Source of the DNA: Phycisphaeraceae bacterium
Lineage (GTDB): Bacteria; Planctomycetota; Phycisphaerae; Phycisphaerales; UBA1924
Assembly: GCA_026126305.1 (NCBI GenBank)
Contig: JAHCJI010000002.1
Span: 186,001 to 250,000 of the forward strand
Length of the DNA stretch: 64,000 bases
Reading direction: 5' to 3'
Shown here one piece after another: positions 55,898-64,000 of the stretch; the stretch's first letter is position 1, and every line of letters starts with the position of its first letter. The notes under the pieces were generated by a model, which saw nothing but the letters and a program-made list of their open reading frames with translations, was not told the DNA's origin and searched no databases. The position numbers were made by a program, and so were the translations under genes.

Positions 55898-56048
55898 CAC
55901 AGGTGGATTATCGGCAGGCCGAGGACTCCAATCCGGCCATTGCTTTGGATCTTTCCCCAAAAGGGGCTTGACTCCTACCCGGGAACGGGCCGATAGCGAC
56001 ATTGGGCGCGCCCCTTGCGGGGGTGTGCGTGGGCAAGGAGGTCTACGC

Positions 56049-58895
56049 ATGGGCGGTATCACGTCAGGGATCGGTCTGGCCAGCGGGCTGGACTCGGCGT
56101 CGATCATCCAGCAACTCATCGCGTTGGAATCCAGGCCCAAGATCCTGGCCCAGCAGCGGTTGAGCAACATCCGGGTACAGCAATCGGCGTACTTGGACAT
56201 CAATTCGAGGTTGCAGACCCTGCGCTCGATGGTGTCATCACTGCGCACCCAACCCATTTTCAATGCCAAACAGGCCAGCAGCTCGGCGGCCGAGGTGCTG
56301 ACAGCGACGGCTTCGGCTTCGGCGTCGCCCGGTACCTACCAGTTCATCGTCGATCGGTTGGTCTCCACCGAGCAGCGCTTGAGCCGGGGTTTTACGACGG
56401 CCGACTCCACCCCCGTGGGGGCGGGCGAATTCATCTTCGAGGGGGCCCAGGCTCGGCTGGACGCCGAAACGGCATTGGCCGACCTGAACGGCGGTAGCGG
56501 CGTCGTCCGAGGGCGTATCCGCATCTCCGATGGGACCAAGACCGCGGAGGTAGATCTTTCCAGGTCCGCGACGGTCACCGAGGTGCTCGACGCGATCAAC
56601 GCCGCCGACGTTGGCGTGACGGCCCGTGTCCGTGGCGGCAGCTTTGTCCTCGAATCGTCCACGGGCAGTGGGACGGATATCACCGTCCAGAATGCTGGCT
56701 CGGCCCAGGTCGCCCAGTCCCTTGGGCTCGCGTCGGGCGCGAGCGTTTCTGGCAAAGATCTTGTTGGCACCAGCGTCTATGGATTGACTGCCAACACGCC
56801 CTTGGCCTTGCTCAACGACGGCAATGGCGTGTTCGCCAACGTGGTTGTCGGCCAGACGGCCGATTTTCGCATCACAATCGATGGTGACGTACGGTCGGTG
56901 CGTCTGGGCGAGTTGTACGAACTCTCGGGCGAGTTGATCGAAGGCAAGGCCGTCACCGTTGGAGATGCCCTCAAGCGGATGAACGACGCGCTCGACGGTA
57001 CGGGCGTGGTCGCCCGGCTCAAGACCACCGGCGATGGCATTGAGTTGTTCGACTCCACAGGCACCAAGAATATCGAACTGACCGACGGCACCGGCCTGAT
57101 CGGCAGCGCCTTGCGCGACTTGGGCTTTGCCGTGGGTACGACCGTTGGCAGCGTGCTAGGCCGCCGCGTGCTGGCGGGCATGAACAGTTCGCTGGTCAGT
57201 TCGCTGCGTGGAGCGGCAGAGAGTCCCGGCGACGGGAACATCCAGGTTCGCTCGCGCGACGGCACGTTCATGAATGTTCTGCTCAGCGATTTCGACACCG
57301 ATGTCAACGGACTCCTCGAGCAGTTCCGCAACCAGTTGGACCCTGCGAAGGTCCGTGTCGAACTCGACGAGATGGGCACGGGCCTGCGATTCACCGATGT
57401 GTCGGGCGGTTCTGGGAATTTCTCGATCGTTGGGACCGGTGGCGGCAGCGATACGGCCGTGGCCCTGGGCATCAGCACGGGCGCTTCGGGTGTGGCCTCG
57501 GACACCATCCAGGGCCAACGCCTCCAGAAGCAGTACATCAGCCTCAACATGCTGGTAGCCGACCTCAACGGTGGCAAGGGCATCGGCACGGGCACCTTCC
57601 GCGTGATCGACGCTTCGGGGGCGTCCCACGAAGTGCAGATTGGCGCGGGCGTGAAGACCGTGGCGGACCTCTTCCGGACCGTCGACTCGGCGATTCCGGG
57701 CGACACCGTCAAGATGCGCCTCAACGAGAACGGCGACGGATTCGTGATTGAGGACACCAGTGGAAGTCCGGGCCGGCTCGAGATCTTGGATATCACCGGA
57801 TCGGTCGCCTCGTCGCTGCGGATCAAGGGCAAGGCCGCCGACGGTCCCTCGAACGAGATCGAGGGCAGTTACGAGACGCGCGTGGTCTTCCAGCCAAGCG
57901 ATACCCTGCGCGACGTGATGAACAAGATCAACAACGCCGGCGCGGGCGTGCGGGCCTCGATCGTCAACGAGGGACTGGGGGCCAACCCCTTCCGACTCAG
58001 CCTGACGGCCCGCGAGTCCGGCTCCGCAGGTCGGACCATCATCGACACCGGCGGGTTCGACCTGGGCCTGACCCAACTCGAGCGCGGCGACGACGCAAAG
58101 GCGTTCTTCGGTTCAACCGATCCGGCCAAGGCGGTGCTGTTCACCAGTTCGAGCAACACCATCACCAACGTATTCGATGGGCTGACGCTTAATCTCATCT
58201 CGGCCAGCGCCAACCCTGTGACCGTCACGGTCGACAACGATCGATCGCAACTGGAATCGAAGATCGAAGAGTTCGTCAAGGCCTTCAACGACACGCTCGA
58301 CCGCATTGACTTTCAAAGCCGCTTCGACGTGAGCACGCAACAGCGCGGGCCCCTGCTGGGTGACAGCACGTTGCTGAATCTCAAGCGAACCATGGTCAGC
58401 ACCATCCTGGGCCGGCCCGACAACGTCTCGGGGGCATTCAGCAATCTCAGCCAGGTCGGGTTGACCATCGGTTCCAAGGGCCGCCTGGAACTCGACAAGC
58501 AGAAACTCTCCCAGGCCATCGAACAGGACCCCAAGGCGGTGGAAGACCTCCTGGTGGCCCGGCAAATCGACGCGGCCGGCGGAGTCCGCGAGTTCGAGGG
58601 CGGCATCAAGGTCACCGACCCCAGCGCGCGAGAGACCTTCTCCACGCTCGGGGTCTTTGCCAAGATCGAGGAACTGGCCCGGACCTATGTCGATTCGGTC
58701 GATGGCGTGCTCACCGGGCGAGGGCAAACCCTCGACAGGCAGGTGAGGCTCCAAGAGGATCGCATCCGCTTGTTCGATGTGCGTTTGGCGGACAAGCGGG
58801 CACGGCTGCAACGAGAGTTTTCGACCCTGGAGAGCATCATCAGTAATTTCCAGGCCCAGCAGGCGGCGCTGTCCTCGCTGGTGCTCGCCCGCTGA
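56049..58895 (+). CDS. fliD: Flagellar filament cap protein FliD (hook-associated protein 2)
   Basis: Caps the growing flagellum and guides flagellin insertion. The N-terminal FliD domain is clear (SGIGLASGLDSASIIQQLIALE), as is the C-terminal domain (ITNVFDGLTLNLISA, FVKAFNDTLDRIDFQSRFD, GPLLGDSTLLNLKRTMVSTI) with a helical end. At 948 residues it is about twice the common size. The middle holds four or more flagellin-IN-like modules, recognisable by ADLNGGSGVVRG-, LLNDGNGVFAN-, FDTDVNGLLEQ- and ADLNGGKGIGTG- starts. The ATG at 56049 follows AAGGAGG. It is followed by fliS. Confidence 0.92.
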   Translation: MGGITSGIGLASGLDSASIIQQLIALESRPKILAQQRLSNIRVQQSAYLDINSRLQTLRSMVSSLRTQPIFNAKQASSSAAEVLTATASASASPGTYQFIVDRLVSTEQRLSRGFTTADSTPVGAGEFIFEGAQARLDAETALADLNGGSGVVRGRIRISDGTKTAEVDLSRSATVTEVLDAINAADVGVTARVRGGSFVLESSTGSGTDITVQNAGSAQVAQSLGLASGASVSGKDLVGTSVYGLTANTPLALLNDGNGVFANVVVGQTADFRITIDGDVRSVRLGELYELSGELIEGKAVTVGDALKRMNDALDGTGVVARLKTTGDGIELFDSTGTKNIELTDGTGLIGSALRDLGFAVGTTVGSVLGRRVLAGMNSSLVSSLRGAAESPGDGNIQVRSRDGTFMNVLLSDFDTDVNGLLEQFRNQLDPAKVRVELDEMGTGLRFTDVSGGSGNFSIVGTGGGSDTAVALGISTGASGVASDTIQGQRLQKQYISLNMLVADLNGGKGIGTGTFRVIDASGASHEVQIGAGVKTVADLFRTVDSAIPGDTVKMRLNENGDGFVIEDTSGSPGRLEILDITGSVASSLRIKGKAADGPSNEIEGSYETRVVFQPSDTLRDVMNKINNAGAGVRASIVNEGLGANPFRLSLTARESGSAGRTIIDTGGFDLGLTQLERGDDAKAFFGSTDPAKAVLFTSSSNTITNVFDGLTLNLISASANPVTVTVDNDRSQLESKIEEFVKAFNDTLDRIDFQSRFDVSTQQRGPLLGDSTLLNLKRTMVSTILGRPDNVSGAFSNLSQVGLTIGSKGRLELDKQKLSQAIEQDPKAVEDLLVARQIDAAGGVREFEGGIKVTDPSARETFSTLGVFAKIEELARTYVDSVDGVLTGRGQTLDRQVRLQEDRIRLFDVRLADKRARLQREFSTLESIISNFQAQQAALSSLVLAR

Positions 58896-58903
58896 TCCGC
58901 ACT

Positions 58904-58930
58904 CAACGCGCAACGAACTTTGGCCGATAG
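58904..58930 (+). promoter_or_regulatory. Possible sigma-28 promoter of fliS
   Basis: CAAC-N15-GCCGATAG just after the fliD stop. The -10 part matches 7 of 8 consensus bases, the -35 part only two of four. The element ends 7 bases before the fliS ATG at 58938, so any transcript would be leaderless. The alternative is read-through from fliD. Confidence 0.4.
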
Positions 58931-58937
58931 GAATGCC

Positions 58938-59387
58938 ATGCCAACAGACTCGGCCATGTCGTATCTCCGTACTCAGGTCATGAGCGCTTCGCCAGCCGAA
59001 CTGCGTCTCATGCTTCTGGATGGGGCCATCCGCTTCGCCCACATGGGGAAGCGGGGCTTGGAAGAGAAGAACTTCGAGCTGAGTTACGAGGGCATCAGCC
59101 AGTGCCGAGCCATCGTTACCGAGCTGGCCGTCGGTGTCGATCGCAAATCCGATCCGGACTTGTGCGACCGCGTGACGGGCGTGTTCATGTTCATGTTCCA
59201 GGAGCTGACCGAGGCCGGCATGGCCAGGGACCCTGACCGCGTGCAGCGTGTCATCGAACTGCTCGAGTTCGAGCGTGAGACATGGAAGTTGGCCATGGAA
59301 CGCCTGAAGCAGCAAAGCGCCGCGACCCGGGATATCACGCCCAAAGACGCCGAACGTGCCGCGGGCCTGCTCAGCGTGCAGGCGTAA
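58938..59387 (+). CDS. fliS: Flagellin export chaperone FliS
   Basis: Binds the C-terminus of flagellin in the cytoplasm and keeps it export-ready. A helical protein of 149 residues with the family features LRTQVMSASPAELRLMLLDGAIRFA, the charged second helix and ELTEAGMARDPDRVQRVIELLEFERETWK near the end. The ATG at 58938 (or 58956) is likely; an upstream TTG is less so. It follows fliD by 42 bases, and its last 17 bases overlap the convergent holB. Confidence 0.92.
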   Translation: MPTDSAMSYLRTQVMSASPAELRLMLLDGAIRFAHMGKRGLEEKNFELSYEGISQCRAIVTELAVGVDRKSDPDLCDRVTGVFMFMFQELTEAGMARDPDRVQRVIELLEFERETWKLAMERLKQQSAATRDITPKDAERAAGLLSVQA

Positions 59388-60456
59388 GCGCCGACAGGGC
59401 CAAGTGCTGGCCGAGCGCCTCGTAGGCAAATCGAGGCTGCACGTCACGGTCGAGTAGACCCCAGCATCGGGTGATCGCTTCGGCCGCCGCCGGGCTCACG
59501 CTCCCATCGCGCATCAACTGACGCACCCAAGCCCCCAACACCGAGAGCACAAGCCCGTGGGCGCGACGATTGGCCGCGTCCTTGCTTGCCGCAGGGTGCT
59601 GCTTCACCCACGCTTCGGACCAATCTCCAGCCAACGAGGCACACGCCTCAGCCAGCTCGCCGGCATCACGCCCGGTCAACGCGGCGTGCGCCAGTGGATC
59701 GAGCCGGCCGGGCCAGGACGCAACGCCCGTGCGCAACATCAGATCGGCCACGCCAGGAGAGCCTTCGGCCAGCCTAGAGACGACGTGCCGATCGGCAGCC
59801 ACCACACCCTGGGTGTCGAGCCAATGCTCCATCGCTTCGCTCGAAAGCGGGGCAAGACGTAACCGCTGGCACCGGCTGTGGATCGTCGGCAAGAGATCAT
59901 GAGGCTTGTCGGCTACCAGGATGATGACCGTGCGCGGCGGGGGCTCTTCGAGGGTCTTGAGCAGGTGGTTCTGGCCTTCTCGGGCCAGCAGATGCGCCTC
60001 GTCGATGACGCAGACCTTGGCCGCCAGTCCGCCGGGCAAGGAAGCCGTGCGGGCGACGGCGGTGTCGAAGAACTCCTTGAGCACGCCCAGGGGGATGTTG
60101 CGCTGCTTGGCCTTGCGTAACTCAGCATCCTCGCTGTATGCGGCCAACTCCTTCGATATTAGTACCAAGTCCGGGTGGGCACCGGCGGCCAGCAGATCCA
60201 GAGCTTCTTGCCGACCCGGGTCGGTCTCGGGTGTCAGCAATGCTGCGGCGTAGGCTAAAGCAAGAGTCCGTTTCCCCACACCCATAGGCCCCTGGAACAT
60301 CCAGGCATGAGGCAGCCTGCCGGCCCTCAGGGTGTCGCGCAGGAAGTTGATGGCCTCATCGTGGCCGACGATGGATTCGAGTGAACCGGCGGCCACCGCA
60401 CGCTCGGGCAGCGGGTCGGGCTCTCGGACGGCGGCTTTTCGGGTGCGTTTGGCCAT
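59371..60456 (-). CDS. holB: DNA polymerase III delta' subunit-like clamp loader ATPase
   Basis: Part of the clamp loader that opens the sliding clamp during replication. The 361 residues show the AAA+ start ESIVGHDEAINFLRDTLRAGRLPHAWMF, Walker A GPMGVGKRTLA, KVCVIDEAHLLAREGQNHLLKTLEEPPP and sensor 1 region TIHSRCQRLRL with the arginine finger SRC. No zinc-finger cysteines are present, which fits delta' rather than gamma/tau. It is the last gene of the atpF-atpH-pgk-sthA-holB strand run. Confidence 0.9.
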   Translation of the reverse strand: MAKRTRKAAVREPDPLPERAVAAGSLESIVGHDEAINFLRDTLRAGRLPHAWMFQGPMGVGKRTLALAYAAALLTPETDPGRQEALDLLAAGAHPDLVLISKELAAYSEDAELRKAKQRNIPLGVLKEFFDTAVARTASLPGGLAAKVCVIDEAHLLAREGQNHLLKTLEEPPPRTVIILVADKPHDLLPTIHSRCQRLRLAPLSSEAMEHWLDTQGVVAADRHVVSRLAEGSPGVADLMLRTGVASWPGRLDPLAHAALTGRDAGELAEACASLAGDWSEAWVKQHPAASKDAANRRAHGLVLSVLGAWVRQLMRDGSVSPAAAEAITRCWGLLDRDVQPRFAYEALGQHLALSALTPAR

Positions 60457-60488
60457 GCTCGCGTGAGGCTAGGCCCGACAACAGCCCC

Positions 60489-61901
60489 TCACGTACTGCG
60501 AAGGCGGTTGCGGCCGTTCAACGCCGCCACCTTGTAGCACTCGGCCAGCGTGGGGTAGTTGAAGACCGTGTGGATGAAGTAGTCCAGCGTGCCGCCCAGA
60601 GCCATGACGGCCTGGCCGATGTGGATCAGTTCGGTGGCCCCGGCCCCGATGGCGTGGACGCCCAGGATGTGCTGGGTCTCCTGGTGGATGAGCAGCTTGA
60701 GCATGCCCAGCTCGTCGCCCATGAGTTGCCCCCGGGCAATCTCGTCGTACTGCGCCACGCCCGACTCGTATGGAATGCCCGCCTCGGTCAGTTCCTGCTC
60801 GGTCATGCCCACCATCGAGATCTCGGGGATGGAATACACGCCGTAGGGCAGGGTCTTGGAGTGCTCGGGCAGTTGCAGGCCGAACATGTGGCACGCGGCG
60901 TGGCGGCCCTGCTCCATGCTCGTGCTCGCAAGGGCCGGGAAGCCCACGACGTCGCCCGCGGCGTAGATGTGCTCGACGGCGGTCTGGAAGTTCTCGTTCA
61001 CCTCGATACGGCCGCGACTGTCTGCCTTGAGCCCGGCGGCGGGCAAGTTGAGCGATTCGGTCGCGCCCTGGCGGCCCACGCAATAGAGCAGACAATCGGC
61101 CCGCAGCGTCTTGTCGCTCTCGAGGTAGACCTCGGCCATCTGGTTGTTACCACTGCGCGCAAGCCGGGGCGGGTCGATGACCGAGATGCTGACGGCCTTC
61201 TCGCCCATCCGCAGCGTCATGCCCCGCTTGCGCAGGTGGAACTGGAGGGCCTCGCCGATCTCCTTGTCGACGAAGCCCAGGAGCTCGTGGCGGCCCTCGA
61301 CGAGCGTCACACGCACCCCCAGGGCGGTCAGCATCGAAGCATATTCGGTGCCAATGACACCCCCGCCGATCACCAGCATCGTTGCGGGTAGATAGGGCAA
61401 GCGGAGCAGTTCATCGCTCGTGATGACATTCTGCCCGTCAAAGGGGATGTTGCTGGGACGTGCCGGTGATGCGCCCACGGCGATCAGGAAACGGTCGGCC
61501 TTGACCTCTGTCACGGCCGCCCCCGTCACTCGGACCGTATGGGGGTCTGTAAACGAGCCACTGCCATACACCACGTCAATGCCGTTGCTGGCAAAATGGC
61601 TGGCAACCTTGGCGACCTCGTGGCGGATGACCTTGTTCGCGGCTTCGAGCAAACTGGCAAACGACTTGCTCCGGGCGGACATGAAGTCGTGCTCGTTGGG
61701 CATCAGCGTCCCGCGACCGCTCGCCACGAGGATCGCCTCTCGCAGGGCCTTGCTGGGGATGGTCCCGGTGTTGACCGCCACGCCGCCGACCTCTTGGAGC
61801 CGCTCGACAACGCAGACACGTTTGCCGATCTTGGCGCTCTGGATCGCGGCCCTCTGGCCGGCCGGCCCACTGCCAATCACGCACAGGTCGTAGGTGTTCA
61901 T
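60489..61901 (-). CDS. sthA: Soluble pyridine nucleotide transhydrogenase-like flavoprotein
   Basis: FAD protein of the SthA group that moves hydride between NADPH and NAD. The 470 residues include the FAD site VIGSGPAGQRAAIQSAK, the NAD site VIGGGVIGTEYASMLTALG, YAAGDVVGFPALAS and a C-terminal FNYPTLAECYKVAALNG. Where E. coli SthA has GGGCTHWGTIPSKAL this protein has GGVAVNTGTIPSKAL, so the single cysteine of that motif is Ala and no redox disulphide can form. That excludes disulphide reductase chemistry and leaves hydride transfer. The ATG at 61901 is chosen; the frame upstream is a shadow of pgk. Confidence 0.88.
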   Translation of the reverse strand: MNTYDLCVIGSGPAGQRAAIQSAKIGKRVCVVERLQEVGGVAVNTGTIPSKALREAILVASGRGTLMPNEHDFMSARSKSFASLLEAANKVIRHEVAKVASHFASNGIDVVYGSGSFTDPHTVRVTGAAVTEVKADRFLIAVGASPARPSNIPFDGQNVITSDELLRLPYLPATMLVIGGGVIGTEYASMLTALGVRVTLVEGRHELLGFVDKEIGEALQFHLRKRGMTLRMGEKAVSISVIDPPRLARSGNNQMAEVYLESDKTLRADCLLYCVGRQGATESLNLPAAGLKADSRGRIEVNENFQTAVEHIYAAGDVVGFPALASTSMEQGRHAACHMFGLQLPEHSKTLPYGVYSIPEISMVGMTEQELTEAGIPYESGVAQYDEIARGQLMGDELGMLKLLIHQETQHILGVHAIGAGATELIHIGQAVMALGGTLDYFIHTVFNYPTLAECYKVAALNGRNRLRST

Positions 61902-61951
61902 AGTGCCTCGCCAATCGACGATACCCAACGGTCGGGGCGTCCGCCAGCAGG

Positions 61952-63154
61952 TCAGCCGATCTGGTCGAGCACCTCGATTGCCTCGAAGCGTTTGCCCTCG
62001 AGCATCTCTACCGACGCGCCCCCGCCGGTGGATACATGGGTCATATCGGCCGCAAGACCCATCGCGTCCAGTGCGGCAGCCGAATCGCCCCCGCCCACGA
62101 TCGTCGTTGCCCCGGCCTTGGTGGCCTTGGCCAAGGCCTGTGCCACCGCTCGAGTTCCCCCATCGGCTCCGGGCCACTCAAAGATGCCTAATGGACCATT
62201 CCACAGCGCCGATTGTGCGCCTTCGATGCGGCCGGCGAACTGGGTCGCGGTCTCGGGTCCGATATCCACTCCCAGTGCGTCATCGGGGATCTGGCTTTCC
62301 ACGCGAGTGGGCGAGCCGTGATTTAACCGATCGGCAACGACGTGGTCGATGGGCAGCAAGAGCTCGACGCCGGCCTCCCGCGCTGCGGCCAGGGCACGTT
62401 CGGCGGTGGGAATGTGCTCCTCTTCCACCAAACTGGTGCCGGTGGGCTGGCCCAGGGCCCGCATGAATGTGTAGGCCATGGCCCCGCCGATGAGCATGGC
62501 GTCGCACTTGGGGAGCAGGTGCTCGATGGCACCGATCTTGCTCGAAACCTTGGCCCCGCCCAGGATGACCACCATCGGCCGCTTGGGGTTGGCTACGGCC
62601 TCGCTCAGGAAGGCAATCTCGCGTTCCACGAGCAAGCCGGCCACCCTGGGCTTGCCCGCCATCGCCTGCGGGACGGCCACCATCGATGCATCGGGCCGGT
62701 GGCAAGTGCCGAACGCGTCGTTCACATAAGCGTCGCCGTACGCGGCGATCTTCTCGGCGAAGTACGGGTCGCCCTTCTGTTCGGCCTTGTGGAATCGCAG
62801 GTTCTCAAGCAAGAGAACGCCGCCGGGCTTGAGGCTCTGTACCGCCGTGGCCGCCGCCTCGTCTACGCAATCGCGCGATGGGAAACCGACGGATCTGCCG
62901 AGCAGCGTGGCAAGGTGAAGGGCGATCGGTTCAAGGGAAAATGACGCCTCGTATCCTTCGCCCTTGGGCCGGCCCATGTGGCTCATGAGCACCACGCTGC
63001 CCCCGCGATCGAGGATGCTGTTGATCGTGGGGATCGCCGATCGGATGCGTCGGTCGTCGGTGATGCGCCCGTCTTGCATGGGCACGTTGAAGTCCACGCG
63101 CACCAAGACCCGCAGGCCGTCCACGGGGATCTGATCGATGGTCTTGGTTGGCAT
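61952..63154 (-). CDS. pgk: Phosphoglycerate kinase
   Basis: Glycolytic enzyme making ATP from 1,3-bisphosphoglycerate. The protein is 400 residues. Landmarks are VRVDFNVPMQDGRITDDRRIRS, SHMGRPKGEG, LLENLRFHKAEQKGD, NDAFGTCHRPDAS, VVILGGAKVSSKIGAIEHLL, NGPLGIFEWPG and GGGDSAAAL near the C-terminus. The ATG at 63154 (MPTKTIDQ) begins 4 bases after the atpH stop, so it is probably on the same transcript as ATP synthase genes, an unusual arrangement. Confidence 0.97.
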   Translation of the reverse strand: MPTKTIDQIPVDGLRVLVRVDFNVPMQDGRITDDRRIRSAIPTINSILDRGGSVVLMSHMGRPKGEGYEASFSLEPIALHLATLLGRSVGFPSRDCVDEAAATAVQSLKPGGVLLLENLRFHKAEQKGDPYFAEKIAAYGDAYVNDAFGTCHRPDASMVAVPQAMAGKPRVAGLLVEREIAFLSEAVANPKRPMVVILGGAKVSSKIGAIEHLLPKCDAMLIGGAMAYTFMRALGQPTGTSLVEEEHIPTAERALAAAREAGVELLLPIDHVVADRLNHGSPTRVESQIPDDALGVDIGPETATQFAGRIEGAQSALWNGPLGIFEWPGADGGTRAVAQALAKATKAGATTIVGGGDSAAALDAMGLAADMTHVSTGGGASVEMLEGKRFEAIEVLDQIG

Positions 63155-63158
63155 GGGC

Positions 63159-63794
63159 TCAGCCCCCGGAGTGCCCGTTGTCCGCACGGGCATCGATGAT
63201 CTCGCCCATGCGGGCGCGGATACGGGCGGCGCCATCCTGACCCAGTTGGTCACGCAGGCGGCGCAGCCGTGTGGCGATAGAGCCGTCGACCAGCCGGTCG
63301 CCGAAACGCAACTTGAGCCCTCCGATCATCGCAGGCTCGCTGCGATGATGAGCCACGACGTCCTTGCCGAGCGTGGACGCCAGGCGATCTCGGATGGCCC
63401 CCAGGTCCGCCGAGCTGATCGGGCCAGCGGTACGGACCTCGACCTCGATGCGACCGAAGGCCTCCTGCGCCTTGTCATGAAAAGCCCGAACCATGCCCGG
63501 CAAGTGGCCCAGCCGGTCCTTTTCATTGAGGACCAGCAGGAAGGTCAGCGTTCGATTGCTGATCTTGCCCTCGAAGATCGAGCGCAGGGACCTGGCGCGG
63601 CTCTTGGCCGGCAAGACGCGCGACGCGAGGAACTCGTTGAAAGCACCATCCTTATGGGCCATGTCCAAGATGGCTTCGAGTTCGTCGAGTGTTTCCTGGA
63701 TGGCCTTCTGGCCCCCAGACTTCTGGCACACGTCAAAGAGGCTCGTGGCGTAGATGTCCGAGAGCGCGTCGGGTGGGGTTTCAAGCAGCGGCAT
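63159..63794 (-). CDS. atpH: ATP synthase F1 delta subunit
   Basis: Peripheral-stalk subunit connecting F1 to the b subunits. The 211 residues include an N-terminal six-helix domain (IYATSLFDVCQKSGG..., FNEFLASRVLPAKSRARSLRSIF) and the C-terminal family motif GGLKLRFGDRLVDGSIATRLRRL. It lies 30 bases after the atpF stop. atpA should normally follow but pgk does. Confidence 0.93.
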   Translation of the reverse strand: MPLLETPPDALSDIYATSLFDVCQKSGGQKAIQETLDELEAILDMAHKDGAFNEFLASRVLPAKSRARSLRSIFEGKISNRTLTFLLVLNEKDRLGHLPGMVRAFHDKAQEAFGRIEVEVRTAGPISSADLGAIRDRLASTLGKDVVAHHRSEPAMIGGLKLRFGDRLVDGSIATRLRRLRDQLGQDGAARIRARMGEIIDARADNGHSGG

Positions 63795-63824
63795 GGCCTT
63801 GGATACTCCCGTGCTGAAAATGGG

Positions 63825-64000
63825 TCAGTTGTTCAAGGCCTGTTGGCCGGCCTGGAATTCACGCAAGGCCTGCTCGATCAGCCGAGCCTGGTCCTGCTCG
63901 CCCACTTCGCGTTCGAGGATCTTGCCGGCCATCAGCGTCGCCAAGCGGGCCGCCTCGGCGTACAACTCGTTCACCGCCACCCGGCGGGCCGCGTCGATGT
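63825..64000 (-). CDS. atpF: ATP synthase F0 b subunit, C-terminal end only
   Basis: The last 57 residues of a gene cut by the window edge. The sequence (AARRVAVNELYAEAARL, LMAGKILEREVGEQD, ARLIEQALREFQ) fits the end of the b subunit stalk helix and its delta-binding part, with the AxxxAGKIL motif. It precedes atpH on the same strand, as expected. Confidence 0.85.
   Translation of the reverse strand, partial: IDAARRVAVNELYAEAARLATLMAGKILEREVGEQDQARLIEQALREFQAGQQALNN

Noticed and set aside
55955..55966. Palindrome CCCCAAAAGGGG before fliD
   Set aside because: It is a perfect 12-base palindrome, but it is short, not repeated in the window, and has no known binding family; chance is not excluded.

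Overview
The window is dense, GC-rich chromosomal DNA with genes on both strands and no phage, insertion sequence or CRISPR array. The gene set suggests a flagellated, diderm marine-type planctomycete, most likely of the class Phycisphaerae: it has a sigma-54 factor, PilM/N/O-type genes, a futalosine-route menaquinone gene, FliD/FliS, MurA, a fibro-slime domain protein, a DUF502 protein and a membrane protein ending in a CPxCGYD...CPECG zinc ribbon. The placement is an inference from gene content; there is no rRNA here to prove it.

Layout. 1-7.3 kb: the 3' end of a biotin ligase gene, a copper-type P-ATPase, rpoN, and an arsenic operon (arsR-arsC-acr3-arsM) with a recognisable promoter. 7.3-12.7 kb: a five-gene type IV pilus/type II secretion block (pilM-pilN-pilO-PilP-like-gspE/pilB). 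12.8-25.1 kb: futalosine hydrolase, a lone membrane-fusion protein, an HD-GYP protein, a Na+/Ca2+ antiporter, a lipoprotein, a LOG-family protein, a 1475-residue AsmA-like protein and a thioesterase. 25.1-29.6 kb: a tightly overlapping GNAT-trmB-queC-queE operon and an HtrA protease. 29.6-34.2 kb: an RND efflux pair. 34.3-38.6 kb: tRNA-Ile(GAU), a DUF502 protein, an hpf-EIIA-HPr-Trm112-like cluster, ychF, and a tRNA-Arg(CCU) gene interrupted by a 311-nt group I intron. 38.6-48.2 kb: a fibro-slime protein, murA, glyA, an aldehyde dehydrogenase/RidA pair, pgi and mdh. 48.3-55.9 kb: a CpcT-like/FKBP fusion, a DnaJ-family protein, a polyprenyl-phosphate sugar transferase, purF and three membrane proteins of unknown function. 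56-59.4 kb: fliD and fliS, preceded by sigma-28-like promoters. 59.4-64 kb, minus strand: atpF (partial)-atpH-pgk-sthA-holB.

The most notable item is the group I ribozyme in the anticodon loop of tRNA-Arg(CCU). Its P1 (with the U-G splice-site pair), P4, P5, P5a, P7 and P9 can be drawn by hand, and P4 and P7 carry compensatory changes relative to the recalled Azoarcus tRNA-Ile intron. Other points of interest are the CpcT-FKBP fusion, a near-consensus sigma-28 promoter upstream of an unusually long fliD, an ATP synthase gene run that continues into pgk instead of atpA, a pyridine nucleotide transhydrogenase-like protein lacking its usual cysteine, and apparent leaderless starts.
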